A stretch of 32,865 nt of DNA from an uncultured Clostridia bacterium (lineage in GTDB: Bacteria > Bacillota > Clostridia > TANB77 > CAG-508): positions 1 to 32,865 of the forward strand of contig CALXFI010000011.1 in NCBI GenBank assembly GCA_944387535.1, written 5' to 3'. Position 1 is the first letter of the stretch, and every line of letters begins with the position of its first letter. The position numbers were made by a program, and so were the translations under genes. The notes below the pieces were generated by a model. It searched no databases and was not told the origin of the DNA. It saw only the letters and a list, made by a program, of their open reading frames with translations. Shown here piece by piece: positions 7,765 through 15,899 of this stretch.

Positions 7765-8505
7765 CTACATAACCATTCCACCATCTATATTTATTACTTG
7801 ACCTGTAATATATGAACTTTTTTCTGAGCCTAAGAAGTAAATTACTTCTGCTACTTCTCTTGCTGTTCCCATTCTTTTTAATGGTATTTGCGCATTTATA
7901 CTTTCTTTTACGCTATCAGATAATACACTTGTCATATCTGTTGCAATAAATCCAGGAGCTACTGCATTTGCTCTAATATTTCTTGATGCCAATTCTTTTG
8001 CTACACTTTTTGTAAATCCTATTATTCCTGCTTTTGATGCTGAATAATTACACTGACCTGCATTTCCTACTACTCCCACTACAGATGCTAAGTTTATAAT
8101 ACTTCCTTGTCTTTTTTTCATCATGTATTTAGTTACTGATTTTGTTACTAAATATGTTCCCTTTAAGTTTATTTCTATAACTTTATCAAAATCTTCTTCA
8201 CTCATTCTCATAAGTAATGTATCTCTTGTAATACCTGCATTATTAACTAAAACATCTATTTTTCCAAATTCAGCAATTGCAGATTCTACCATATTATTTA
8301 CATCTTCTGCTTTTGATACATCTGCCTTTACTAGCAAACATTTAACACCTTTTTCTTCAAATTCTTTTTTAATTCCTTCTACATCCGTTTTATCAGATAC
8401 ATAGTTTATTACTACGTCATATCCATTTTCTGCATAGACTTCTGCAACTTCTTTTCCTATTCCTCTTGAACCACCTGTTACTAATACTACTTTTCTTTCT
8501 TCCAT
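7765..8505 (-). CDS. fabG: 3-oxoacyl-ACP reductase
   Basis: Reduces 3-oxoacyl-ACP to 3-hydroxyacyl-ACP, using NADPH in the known family. It is a classical 246-residue short-chain dehydrogenase: the cofactor loop TGGSRGIG starts at residue 10, NNAG lies near 88, and the catalytic residues are Asn113, Ser141, Tyr154 and Lys158 (YSASK). The C-terminus GQVINIDGGMVM is typical. The ATG overlaps the fabD stop by one base (TAATG), and its GGAGG site lies inside the end of fabD, a clear case for translational coupling. Confidence 0.97.
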   Translation of the reverse strand: MEERKVVLVTGGSRGIGKEVAEVYAENGYDVVINYVSDKTDVEGIKKEFEEKGVKCLLVKADVSKAEDVNNMVESAIAEFGKIDVLVNNAGITRDTLLMRMSEEDFDKVIEINLKGTYLVTKSVTKYMMKKRQGSIINLASVVGVVGNAGQCNYSASKAGIIGFTKSVAKELASRNIRANAVAPGFIATDMTSVLSDSVKESINAQIPLKRMGTAREVAEVIYFLGSEKSSYITGQVINIDGGMVM

Positions 8506-9446
8506 TATACTTCTTCCTCCTCTAAATATTTTTCTAAACTTTCTAGGCTATTTATATTATAAGTTTTTGCTTCTTTGTTATCTTTCTTTACAAATCCTGT
8601 TAATGTTTTTCCAGGTCCTATTTCAACATATTCATCTACATCCTCTTCTTGCATTAATTTTATTGCTTTATCAAATCTTACGGAGCTTATTATATGTTTT
8701 GCAAGTATTTCTTTTATATTATCATTCTCTTTATAGTAAGTTCCATCTATATTTTTTATTACTTTAACATTATTTTCATTTAGATTAAATGTTATATTTT
8801 CTAGTTCTTTTTCATAAGCTTCTTTAGCTTTAATTAATTTTTCTGTATGGAATGGTCCACTTGTTTTAAGTGGTATTACTCTTCTTGCTCCAGCATTCTT
8901 TAATTTTTCAACTGCTTCTTCTATAGCTTCTTTTACTCCTGATATTACTGTTTGTGAACTACAATTATAGTTTGCAGGAACGGCAAATTTTCCAGAAGTT
9001 TTAAGTTCATTACAAATTTCTTCAATCTTACTAGAGTCTAACCCAATTACTGCTGCCATTGAATATTCTTCATCTGGAATTAAGTTTCCCATATAATATC
9101 CTCTTTTTTTAATTAGTTTTATTCCATCTTCAAATGATATTATTCCTGCACATATTAATGCTGCATATTCTCCTAAACTTAATCCACATGCTATTTCACA
9201 AGTAATCCCTTTTGCTTTTAAAACTTCCAATATAGCTAGGCTTGTTACCAATATTGCAATTTGCGTGTTTTCTGTTTTATTTAACTCTTCTTCTGGTCCT
9301 TCAAAACATAATTTTTTAACATCCATTTCTGATATTTCACAAGCTTTATCATAAACCTTTTTAGCTTCATCATATTTTTCATAAATATCTTTTCCCATTC
9401 CTACAACTTGCGCTCCCTGTCCTGGGAATAAAAATGCTCTTTTCAT
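8505..9446 (-). CDS. fabD: Malonyl-CoA:ACP transacylase
   Basis: Moves malonyl groups from CoA to ACP. It is 313 residues from the start chosen here. FPGQGAQ lies at residues 7-13 and the nucleophile Ser90 in GLSLGEY. GLSLGE rather than GHSLGE is common in clostridia. The catalytic His is in SGPFHTEKL. The open frame runs 18 codons further upstream to 9500, but those codons are the tail of a dispersed repeat (9462-9516), and the strong site AAGGAGG lies just before the ATG at 9446, so the shorter start is preferred. Confidence 0.95.
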   Translation of the reverse strand: MKRAFLFPGQGAQVVGMGKDIYEKYDEAKKVYDKACEISEMDVKKLCFEGPEEELNKTENTQIAILVTSLAILEVLKAKGITCEIACGLSLGEYAALICAGIISFEDGIKLIKKRGYYMGNLIPDEEYSMAAVIGLDSSKIEEICNELKTSGKFAVPANYNCSSQTVISGVKEAIEEAVEKLKNAGARRVIPLKTSGPFHTEKLIKAKEAYEKELENITFNLNENNVKVIKNIDGTYYKENDNIKEILAKHIISSVRFDKAIKLMQEEDVDEYVEIGPGKTLTGFVKKDNKEAKTYNINSLESLEKYLEEEEV

Positions 9447-9461
9447 ATTATTTTCCTCCTT

Positions 9462-9516
9462 GTCCAATTTGGGACGTTTCCTTTTGGACATTTTGTCCAA
9501 TTTGAGGCATATCCCT
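9462..9516 (-). repeat. Dispersed ~54-bp element, copy 2 (fabH/fabD gap)
   Basis: Read on the minus strand it has the same plan as the copy at 6368, but TGGAC replaces GCGAA in both repeat units. Its centre is a perfect 7-bp hairpin, TTGGACA / TGTCCAA. AGGAAACGTCCC is intact. It begins just after the fabH stop and ends at the fabD ribosome-binding site. Confidence 0.8.
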
Positions 9517-9520
9517 AAAT

Positions 9521-10444
9521 TTAAATTTCTAATAATATACTTCCTGTATTCAATCCTCCACCATAGCCAAGTAATATTACTTCATCTCCAACAGATAACA
9601 AGTTTTTTTCTAACATTTCTGCTATTGCTATTGGTATGCTTGCACAGAATGTATTTCCTTTTTTATCTATATTTATATAAAATTTACTAACATCAACACC
9701 TAACCTACTTGCCATTGCTTTCATTATTTTTAAATTAGATTGATGAGGTATTACAAATTTTATATCATCCAAACTTTTTCCTGATAATTTCATTAATTTT
9801 TTTACATTTCTTACAGGTTTTGTAACTGCATATTTATAAACTTCTTTTCCATCCATATATAAATTACTACCTGCATTATATGTAAGAATATTTTTTTCAT
9901 CTCTTTGCGCTTCTATGTTTACAAAATATTCTTTTTTTTCTTCTGTTTGTTCCATTAAAACAGCCCCTGCTCCATCTGATAGCACTACCTTTGTTCCTAT
10001 ATCTTTCTCATCTATAATTTTTGAAAGTAAATCTACTCCTACAACTAATGCCTTTTTTATCCTTGCAGTTTCTATATAAACTTTAGCAATATCAAATGCA
10101 TTTATAAATCCACTACATCCTGCTAGTATATCTAAGCATATACATGAATTTATTCCTAATTCTTTTTGTATATAATTTGATATTCCCGGCATTATATTTT
10201 TACTTGATGTTGTTGCAACTACTATTAAATCTACATCAAGAATATTTCTACTCTTTCCAATTTTTCTTACTGCTTCTAAAGCCAATTCTTCTATTGTTTC
10301 TTCTTTTACGTAGTATCTTTCTTTTATCCCTGTTCTTTTACTTATATATCCTTCCTTTAAATTGAAATCTTTTTCAATTTCACTATTTAAAACTTTTCGT
10401 CTTGGCATATAGGCTTTAGCATCTATTATTTTTATATAGTTCAT
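9521..10444 (-). CDS. fabH: 3-oxoacyl-ACP synthase III
   Basis: Starts fatty-acid synthesis by condensing an acyl-CoA primer with malonyl-ACP. Its 307 residues are slightly short for KAS III. The triad is visible as Cys110 (ILAGCSGF), His234 (VIPHQSN) and Asn264 (GNTFCASIP, where most members have GNTSAASIP). The C-terminus has GYGGGLNTGSILLE. It is the first gene of the operon. GAGGTGAAAA precedes the ATG, and the promoter region at 10498-10544 lies between it and the terminator of the next gene upstream. The acpP and fabK genes, which often sit between fabH and fabD, are absent. Confidence 0.95.
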   Translation of the reverse strand: MNYIKIIDAKAYMPRRKVLNSEIEKDFNLKEGYISKRTGIKERYYVKEETIEELALEAVRKIGKSRNILDVDLIVVATTSSKNIMPGISNYIQKELGINSCICLDILAGCSGFINAFDIAKVYIETARIKKALVVGVDLLSKIIDEKDIGTKVVLSDGAGAVLMEQTEEKKEYFVNIEAQRDEKNILTYNAGSNLYMDGKEVYKYAVTKPVRNVKKLMKLSGKSLDDIKFVIPHQSNLKIMKAMASRLGVDVSKFYINIDKKGNTFCASIPIAIAEMLEKNLLSVGDEVILLGYGGGLNTGSILLEI

Positions 10445-10497
10445 TTTTCACCTCACTTTTTCTTTATTATTTATATACTATTTTTTCTTTTTTTTCT

Positions 10498-10544
10498 ATT
10501 AGTCTAACTGGTCATATTTTATCATAATATGTTTTTTATTTCTA
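10498..10544 (-). promoter_or_regulatory. fabH operon promoter with overlapping operator
   Basis: Minus strand: -35-like TAGAAA (10544-10539), 17 nt, extended -10 TGATAAAAT (hexamer 10521-10516). The predicted start point near 10509 lies inside the 20-bp sequence 10498-10517 that is shared with the region upstream of fabF (7725-7744). A repressor bound there would block initiation. The leader to the fabH ATG is about 65 nt. Confidence 0.5.
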
Positions 10545-10566
10545 CTTTTAAGCTTAAACCCCAAAT

Positions 10567-10608
10567 AAAAAAAGATAACAAAACTCATATATGCTTGTTA
10601 TCTTTTTT
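10567..10608 (-). terminator. Terminator after the WG-repeat gene
   Basis: On the minus strand an AAAAAAGATAACAA arm pairs with a TTGTTATCTTTTTT-type arm and ends in a T run. It starts ten bases past the stop at 10618 and insulates the fab promoter from upstream transcription. Confidence 0.8.
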
Positions 10609-10617
10609 ATATTTTAA

Positions 10618-12177
10618 TTATTGTATATTATCCTGAACCTCTTGTTGTTCTATTCCTTCTTGTGTTTGTTGCTCTTCTTCTCCACTGCCTTCTTGATTTT
10701 GTTCTCCCTCGTTTCCTTGTACTGCTTCAGTATTTTCTTGAATATTTTGTGTATTATCAGTATTTGTACTATTAGTTGTGTTGTTTGTATTATTATTTGA
10801 TGTGTTATTATTATTTATTGTCGTATTTACTGTTCCGCCTTCACTTTGTTTTCTAACACCAATATTATCTAAATATTGTTCAGCGTCCATTGTTTGATTA
10901 TTTGCTGTTATATAATAATGTCTTTGCCCTCCACTTATTGTCATATAAATATCATCTGCTACAGGTCCTCTAAATAGCTCTTGTCCTACTGAATTTAATA
11001 ATGTATATTTCTCATCCTTACATGCAACAATTACTTCATAATCTGGTATTACAAGTAAATTTAATGCATCTCTGTTACTCCTTGCTATATAACCAAAGCT
11101 ATCATACGTAAAATCTACTACTTGATTTCCATTCAAATCATATAATCCCCATAATTCACCTTTTCTTACAGGAATTAAATTTCCAGCTAATATATATTTG
11201 TTCTTTATATTATTTTGTGAAAATGGTGATATATCCATCCCTACTTCGTCATTCTCTATATAAATTTTCACATTTCCTCTTAAATCGATTACTCCATATT
11301 TATCATCATTTGAAGCTACATATAAACCAGCATCACTATCCATTAATTCTATAGAGTCGTACATAATTTGTACTTTTGTTTCGCCTTTGCTTCCTAATAT
11401 TCCTACTTTTTTATTTGTCTCTACTTTAAAATCTCCTGTTTCTGGAAGATATGTAATATTATCATATTTTGGCTCTAATATTACATTTCCATTAATATCT
11501 ATAACAGCATATACATCTTCATTTTTGCCACTTGTTACAACTAACATATCATTCAATATCGCTTTTTGATTTGCAAAAACATCACTAATTTCAGCATAGC
11601 CGTAATCTAATACTCTAGGTGCATATGTTTGTACTAAATATGGTAATGTATAAATATATACTCTATTACTGTCTTGGTCATATTGAAAACTTACATTAAA
11701 AGCCTGCTCTATAGCATCAGAAGTTGCATATAATACACCATTTATAGCTTTGACCGGATCATCCACATAAACATTTTCATAATTACTAGAATTAGTTGTA
11801 AGATCCAACTTGTATATAGTATTAGAACCTAGAGAAAAGTTCGCAACTTCATTATCACTTTGAACATAACATTTACTTTGATCTTCTGATCTTTGAGTAT
11901 ATTCTCCATTATAGCTGCTATATCCCAAATAAGTTGCAATTTCTTTTATTGGAGCATAAATTTTTCCATCATTTTCAAATACCAAAATCTGTTTTAATTT
12001 TTCATTTGTCTGTCCATCTAATAACACTCTCATAGTTGTACTTTGGATATAAAACAAATATGATGCTATTGCAATTATTACAATAACTACAAAAATTATT
12101 GCACCTAATATAATTCCAGTTGTTCTTTTCTTTTTCTTTTCTTCTTTGCTTTGGAAACTTTCTTCAATCAAATTCAT
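10618..12177 (-). CDS. Membrane-anchored WG-repeat protein with stalk-like N-terminal domain
   Basis: 519 residues. A Lys-rich cytoplasmic segment (EEKKKKRTT) is followed by one membrane helix (about 23-45), so the bulk is outside the cell. Residues about 50-180 (VLLDGQTNEKL... YAPIKEIATYLGY) resemble the copper-amine-oxidase N-terminal-like stalk domain found on clostridial surface proteins. From about 210 to 420 there are degenerate WG-type repeats such as YAVIDINGNVILEPKYD, YGVIDLRGNV and WGLYDLNGNQVVDFTYD. The last 80 residues are Asn/Thr then Gln/Glu-rich and probably disordered. GGAGGGG precedes the ATG by a few bases. The gene begins 15 bases after tgt and may be its transcriptional partner. 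WG repeats are thought to bind other proteins or surfaces; no enzymatic role is evident. Confidence 0.75.
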   Translation of the reverse strand: MNLIEESFQSKEEKKKKRTTGIILGAIIFVVIVIIAIASYLFYIQSTTMRVLLDGQTNEKLKQILVFENDGKIYAPIKEIATYLGYSSYNGEYTQRSEDQSKCYVQSDNEVANFSLGSNTIYKLDLTTNSSNYENVYVDDPVKAINGVLYATSDAIEQAFNVSFQYDQDSNRVYIYTLPYLVQTYAPRVLDYGYAEISDVFANQKAILNDMLVVTSGKNEDVYAVIDINGNVILEPKYDNITYLPETGDFKVETNKKVGILGSKGETKVQIMYDSIELMDSDAGLYVASNDDKYGVIDLRGNVKIYIENDEVGMDISPFSQNNIKNKYILAGNLIPVRKGELWGLYDLNGNQVVDFTYDSFGYIARSNRDALNLLVIPDYEVIVACKDEKYTLLNSVGQELFRGPVADDIYMTISGGQRHYYITANNQTMDAEQYLDNIGVRKQSEGGTVNTTINNNNTSNNNTNNTTNSTNTDNTQNIQENTEAVQGNEGEQNQEGSGEEEQQTQEGIEQQEVQDNIQ

Positions 12178-12192
12178 TTGTACCCCTCCTAT

Positions 12193-13338
<1,146 letters not shown>

Positions 13339-13343
13339 TTACC

Positions 13344-13456
13344 ATGCTGTTTTTCAGGACGGGGTCAAAAAACAGCACTATTTTATTACTTATTTTATTT
13401 TTCATTTCATTTTTTTATTTTATGCTGTTTTTTGACCCCGTCCTGAAAAACAGCAT
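13344..13456. repeat. 113-bp inverted pair of GACCCCGTCC elements between queA and tgt
   Basis: Two copies of a ~34-bp unit in opposite orientation (13344-13377 and 13422-13456) match each other perfectly over at least 34 bases and flank a 44-bp AT-rich centre. Each unit is itself a hairpin: GCTGTTTTT / AAAAACAGC around GACCCCGTCCTG or its complement. A third copy is at 24864-24896. No open reading frame is inside. Confidence 0.9.
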
Positions 13457-13469
13457 AACATCAGTCCAT

Positions 13470-14492
13470 TTACTGAATAAACATTGCATCTCCAAAACTA
13501 AAAAATCTATATTTTTCTTTTACTGCTTCTTTATATGCTCTCATTATATAATCTTTTCCAGCCAACGCTGATACTAGCATTAATAATGTTGATTGTGGTA
13601 AGTGAAAGTTTGTTATTAGACCATCTAAGCATTTAAACTTATATCCTGGATAAATAAATATTCCTGTATCTGCCTCTGTTTCTGTTACCATACCATTTTC
13701 ATCTGCAATTGTTTCTAGTACCCTACAAGAGGTTGTTCCAACTGCTATTACTCTTCTTCCTTCTTTTTTTGCTTTATTTATTTTTTCTACGTCTTCTTCC
13801 TTTATATAAAAATGTTCTGTATGCATTTTATGTTCTTCCACATTTTCTTCTTTTACAGGTCTAAATGTTCCTATTCCTACATGCAAAGTTACATTTGCAA
13901 TTTCTACTCCCATTTCTTGCAATTCTTTTAATAATTCTTCTGTAAAATGCAAGCCCGCTGTTGGAGCTGCAGCTGACCCTTCATATTTTGCATATACTGT
14001 TTGGTATCTATCATTATCCTTTAAAGATTCATGTATATATGGTGGAAGTGGCATAAGTCCTATTTTATCCAATATTTCATTAAATATTCCATCATAATAA
14101 AATTTAACTTTTCTTGTTCCACCTTCCATTGGTTCTATTACTTCTGCTTTTAATAAGCCATCTCCAAAATTAACTTTTGCACCAGCATGTAGTTTATTTC
14201 CAGGTCTTACAATACATTCCCAAATATCTCCTTCTATATTATTTAATAATAAAAATTCTACATGCGCTCCTGTTTCTTTTCTTCCATACAATCTTGCTGG
14301 TATTACTTTTGTATTATTTCTAACTAATACATCTCCTGGTTTTAAATATTCTACTATATCTTTAAACTTTCTATGCTCTATTGTTTGTTTACTTCTATCT
14401 AAAACCATAAGTCTTGATTCATCTCTTTTTTCTATTGGTGTTTGTGCTATTAATTCTTTTGGTAAATCATAATCAAAATCTGTTACCTTCAA
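13470..14492 (-). CDS. queA: S-adenosylmethionine:tRNA ribosyltransferase-isomerase
   Basis: Transfers and isomerises the ribosyl part of SAM onto preQ1-modified tRNA, forming epoxyqueuosine. The 340 residues are the normal length. Characteristic stretches are [19 protein letters not shown] at the start, [35 protein letters not shown] and [14 protein letters not shown] near the end. The start is TTG at 14492: the only frame-compatible start giving the conserved N-terminus, with GAAGG upstream. It begins five bases after the metallopeptidase stop, so it is in the same transcript. Confidence 0.96.
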   Translation of the reverse strand: MKVTDFDYDLPKELIAQTPIEKRDESRLMVLDRSKQTIEHRKFKDIVEYLKPGDVLVRNNTKVIPARLYGRKETGAHVEFLLLNNIEGDIWECIVRPGNKLHAGAKVNFGDGLLKAEVIEPMEGGTRKVKFYYDGIFNEILDKIGLMPLPPYIHESLKDNDRYQTVYAKYEGSAAAPTAGLHFTEELLKELQEMGVEIANVTLHVGIGTFRPVKEENVEEHKMHTEHFYIKEEDVEKINKAKKEGRRVIAVGTTSCRVLETIADENGMVTETEADTGIFIYPGYKFKCLDGLITNFHLPQSTLLMLVSALAGKDYIMRAYKEAVKEKYRFFSFGDAMFIQ

Positions 14493-14497
14493 GCTAA

Positions 14498-14992
14498 TTA
14501 CCTTCTTTCCTTTATTTTATTAATTATCTGCTCTATTGTTTGTTTTATTTCTTCTATTATATTTTCTGGTTCTTTAAATGCATCTACTTTAATTGTTTCA
14601 TTTTGAAAATTGCTACTTTTTGCTGGTTTTAACGTATATATTTCTGCTGGTAATCCTACATTTCCATCACTTGTTCTAATTTCCTTATTCATGTAGTCTT
14701 TATACCAATCTCTTTGTCCTACTATAGCTTCGTTTTTATATCCATAACTTTCATATGCATGTAATTCTGGCCTTTCATAACCATATTCCTTAGCATTTCT
14801 TTCTAATGTATGCAAAAATTCATGTAGGAAAACTTCTTCTGGGAACTGATTTATTCTTCTATCATATTTATAAATATAGCTTCTAGAATCATTAGGAAGT
14901 CTTATGTTTGAAAATCCTATTCCATAATAATCCATTGATCCTAAACCTATCCAGTCATTTACTTGTATATCATCTTCATGTTCCTCATCTCC
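14498..14992 (-). CDS. Membrane-anchored metallopeptidase-like protein, C-terminal part (+1 frame)
   Basis: Continuation of the gene at 14985-15848 in the +1 frame. The first ATG in this frame is at 14935 (145 residues), but the reading is open back to 14998, and joining at 14993 gives one 449-residue protein. The active-site motif HEFLH (residues 38-42 from the ATG, about 342-346 in the joined protein) fits the HExxH zinc signature of gluzincin-type metallopeptidases, with [14 protein letters not shown] following. The C-terminus is a charged amphipathic helix ([19 protein letters not shown]). Without the shift this half would need independent initiation, and no good ribosome-binding site precedes 14935. 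Substrate unknown. It is five bases upstream of queA. Confidence 0.65.
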   Translation of the reverse strand, partial: GDEEHEDDIQVNDWIGLGSMDYYGIGFSNIRLPNDSRSYIYKYDRRINQFPEEVFLHEFLHTLERNAKEYGYERPELHAYESYGYKNEAIVGQRDWYKDYMNKEIRTSDGNVGLPAEIYTLKPAKSSNFQNETIKVDAFKEPENIIEEIKQTIEQIINKIKERR

Positions 14993-15001
14993 GAAGTCTT
15001 A
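14985..15001 (-). other. Candidate +1 frameshift site 1 (AGA CTT CGG AGA TGA)
   Basis: The zero frame reads AGA (14999-14997), CTT (14996-14994), CGG (14993-14991), AGA, TGA (14987-14985). The +1 frame is closed by TAA at 15001-14999 and open afterwards. The change of frame must therefore happen within the 11 bases 14998-14988. Skipping one base at CTT-C-GGA restores a continuous 449-residue protein. The same 11-mer is at 31262-31272 in the histidine kinase gene. Confidence 0.6.
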
Positions 15002-15848
15002 CTACAACAAATATATGGTCATAATTATTAGCAGATATCACATCCTTTATTTGATTTTCTACATCCTCTGGAGCTACATAATAACCAAATTCTTCATCAT
15101 AAGATAGCTTTGATAGCGGGGTGTCTAATTCATAAATATCACAATTTGCTGTCATTTTTCCTTCTGACAAAGTATAACAAGATGTTTCAAATCTTGAAAT
15201 CGTATTTTCTATATCTTTTATATCACTATTAGTTACTTCTAAATTAATTTGATTATTATTTATATTAACATTTGTAGTTTTAAATATAAAACATGCAAAT
15301 TTCCAATCACTATTATTTTCAGCTATTCCTTCTTCTAAAGTAAAATCTGAAAACCATGCTTTTCCTTTTGCTTCTCCTAAATTTCCTCCTAATCTAAACC
15401 CTATATTTACTTCTTCTCTATCTTTACTATTAAATATCAGTTCAATTTTTTGCCAATCACTTGTTCCTTGAATTGAAACCGACCTTTCTGTTGAACCTTC
15501 AATTGAAATCTGAGCACCTACTCCAGAATTTTCATTCTTTGCTTCCACATTTTCTGTTTTTACCATGCAAGTTACCTTATAAGGCTGATTTTTCTCTACC
15601 TTTACTTTTTCATAAAACATCACATCGTTATATTCATTTGATTCTATACTATAGCTTTTTTTATCACTATATTTTACACTATTATCTCTTTTAAATTTTG
15701 ATGTATACAAGTTTTCTTCACTTTTTACAAAGTTATTAAAATTATTAATTTGATAATATTGGTAAGCAAAATATACCAAAGCACATAATATTATTACTGT
15801 TATTATGTAGGTAATTCTACCTAATAATGATTTCTTTTCCTTTGCCAT
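14985..15848 (-). CDS. Membrane-anchored carbohydrate-binding/peptidase protein, N-terminal part (zero frame)
   Basis: The zero-frame product is 287 residues ending RLRR. It has a short Lys-rich start (MAKEKKSLLGR), one membrane helix (about 12-34), then an extracellular beta-rich domain (about 40-180) resembling a CBM-type jelly roll (MVKTENVEA, WQKIELIFNSKDREEVNIGFRLGGN, WFSDFTLEEG). Residues 180-285 look like the start of the peptidase region. The ATG at 15848 is preferred over the upstream TTG because GAGGAG precedes it by seven bases. The stop falls immediately after the rare CGG codon, and the next frame continues the protein with the HExxH motif. Intact genes of this kind would be about 450 residues. 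It is either a programmed frameshift, a pseudogene or an artefact. Confidence 0.65.
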   Translation of the reverse strand: MAKEKKSLLGRITYIITVIILCALVYFAYQYYQINNFNNFVKSEENLYTSKFKRDNSVKYSDKKSYSIESNEYNDVMFYEKVKVEKNQPYKVTCMVKTENVEAKNENSGVGAQISIEGSTERSVSIQGTSDWQKIELIFNSKDREEVNIGFRLGGNLGEAKGKAWFSDFTLEEGIAENNSDWKFACFIFKTTNVNINNNQINLEVTNSDIKDIENTISRFETSCYTLSEGKMTANCDIYELDTPLSKLSYDEEFGYYVAPEDVENQIKDVISANNYDHIFVVVRLRR

Positions 15849-15861
15849 ACAAGCTCTCCTC

Positions 15862-15896
15862 TTTAGCAAAAGCTATGGAAATTTTCCACAGCTTTT
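15862..15896 (-). terminator. Weak terminator or attenuator between pnp and the metallopeptidase gene
   Basis: On the minus strand AAAAGCT-G-TGGAAAATTTCCA-T-AGCTTTT forms a hairpin two bases after the pnp stop, followed by TTTTGC. The run of Ts is short, so partial read-through into the next gene is likely. Confidence 0.45.
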
Positions 15897-15899
15897 AAT

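Noticed and set aside
9447..9500. 18-codon N-terminal extension of fabD
   Set aside because: The codons fall in a dispersed repeat and the downstream ATG has a strong Shine-Dalgarno and the conserved protein start.
13378..13421. CRISPR-like arrangement of the GACCCCGTCC units
   Set aside because: The two units are inverted, not direct, with one low-complexity spacer and no cas genes.
14498..14935. Independent gene starting at the ATG at 14935
   Set aside because: No ribosome-binding site precedes it, and the frame continues upstream exactly to the point where the preceding reading frame ends.
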